Source of the DNA: Chitinophagaceae bacterium
GTDB taxonomy: Bacteria; Bacteroidota; Bacteroidia; Chitinophagales; Chitinophagaceae
DNA: 15,749 bases
Reading direction: 5' to 3'
Assembly: GCA_016786525.1 (NCBI GenBank)
Contig: JAEUVW010000215.1
Span: forward strand, 1-15,749
This document shows, piece after piece, positions 15,450-15,749 of this stretch. Position numbers and translations under genes: made by a program. The notes beneath the pieces are model-generated. The model had not been told where the DNA came from. It did not search any database and worked only from the letters and a program-made list of their open reading frames with translations. Each line of letters starts with the position of its first letter. Position 1 is the first letter of the stretch.

Positions 15450-15749
15450 ATGAACAACAAAATCTACTACCTCTCCACCTGCTCTACCTGCAAACGCATC
15501 ATGACAGAGCTGGGCATTACTGCAGATAACTTTACCCTGCAGGATATCAAAACCGAAAAGATAACCTCAAAGCAGCTGGACGAAATGAAAGCCCTGGCCG
15601 GCAGCTATGAAGCCCTGTTCAGCCGCCGCTCCATGCAGTATGCCGCCATGGGTCTGAAGGATAAGACGCTGACAGAAAAAGACTACCGTCAGCTCATCCT
15701 CGATGAGTATACTTTCCTGAAAAGACCCGTAGCCATTGTTGGTAAAGAG
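15450..15749 (+). CDS. ArsC/Spx-family thioredoxin-fold protein, C-terminus cut by window edge
   Basis: The first 100 codons of an ArsC/Spx-type protein are visible and still open at the window end; the family is about 115 residues, so little is missing. The product begins with a thioredoxin-like strand and the CSTC motif (Cys11 and Cys14) followed by KRI, then FTLQDIKTEKITSKQLDEM, the FSRRSMQY segment and the C-terminal FLKRPVAIVG strand, whose Arg is part of the conserved site of the family. It may be a reductase of the arsenate-reductase-like type or a redox regulator of the Spx type. The short length and conserved KRPV fit the housekeeping YffB/ArsC-like branch, and nothing nearby (no arsenite pump or arsR) suggests arsenic resistance. 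The start at 15450 is the first ATG after the repeat cluster. Confidence 0.88.
   Translation, partial: MNNKIYYLSTCSTCKRIMTELGITADNFTLQDIKTEKITSKQLDEMKALAGSYEALFSRRSMQYAAMGLKDKTLTEKDYRQLILDEYTFLKRPVAIVGKE

Noticed and set aside
15450..15749. Arsenic-resistance operon
   Set aside because: Only the ArsC/Spx-fold gene is visible; no arsR, arsB/acr3 or arsenite-related neighbour.

Overview
The window reads as a chromosomal segment of a Bacteroidetes bacterium, most likely a Chitinophagaceae (Chitinophaga-like) organism. The basis is gene content (alternative complex III with a variant Tat leader, a PorT-like outer-membrane barrel, an HTH-less biotin ligase, the rsfS-ftsH pair), -7 boxes of the TAnnTTTG type in front of several genes, weak Shine-Dalgarno signals, and intergenic repeats of a style common in that group. 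I saw no rRNA, tRNA, transposase, phage gene or CRISPR array.

Layout. On the minus strand, 1-4312 carries the start of an alternative complex III (act) operon: actA, a six-heme cytochrome c, followed by actB, an iron-sulfur/molybdopterin-fold subunit whose last residues run off the left edge. Across a 300-base divergent gap lies arfB (ribosome rescue). A 390-base non-coding stretch follows, with degenerate CATTAAC-type repeats. Next comes a divergent pair, birA (minus) and rsfS (plus), neither of which has a usable ATG start. ftsH follows rsfS and is closed by a strong intrinsic terminator. From 8853 to 9653 there are small lineage-specific genes: an unknown 88-aa protein, a short antitoxin-like protein, and a His/Gly-rich lipoprotein with its own terminator. 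A 232-aa outer-membrane beta-barrel protein follows behind a good -7 box. A palindromic repeat and a terminator come next, then full-length proofreading DNA polymerase I (polA). The right end holds an AlbA_2/Schlafen-type plus GHKL-ATPase protein, a cluster of AAACGAGTTT repeats, and the first 100 codons of an ArsC/Spx-family protein.

How they fit together. actA-actB supply the quinol-oxidising, electron-transferring complex that replaces cytochrome bc1 in many Bacteroidetes. arfB, rsfS and ftsH are housekeeping functions for ribosome rescue, ribosome silencing and membrane proteolysis; polA is for repair and replication. The accessory-looking part is the right end, where a putative DNA-binding regulator or defence ATPase is directly followed by regularly spaced short repeats that overlap its stop codon and precede the next gene. 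I regard this as the best candidate for something undescribed, but the evidence is only positional. Most of the window is ordinary core genome.
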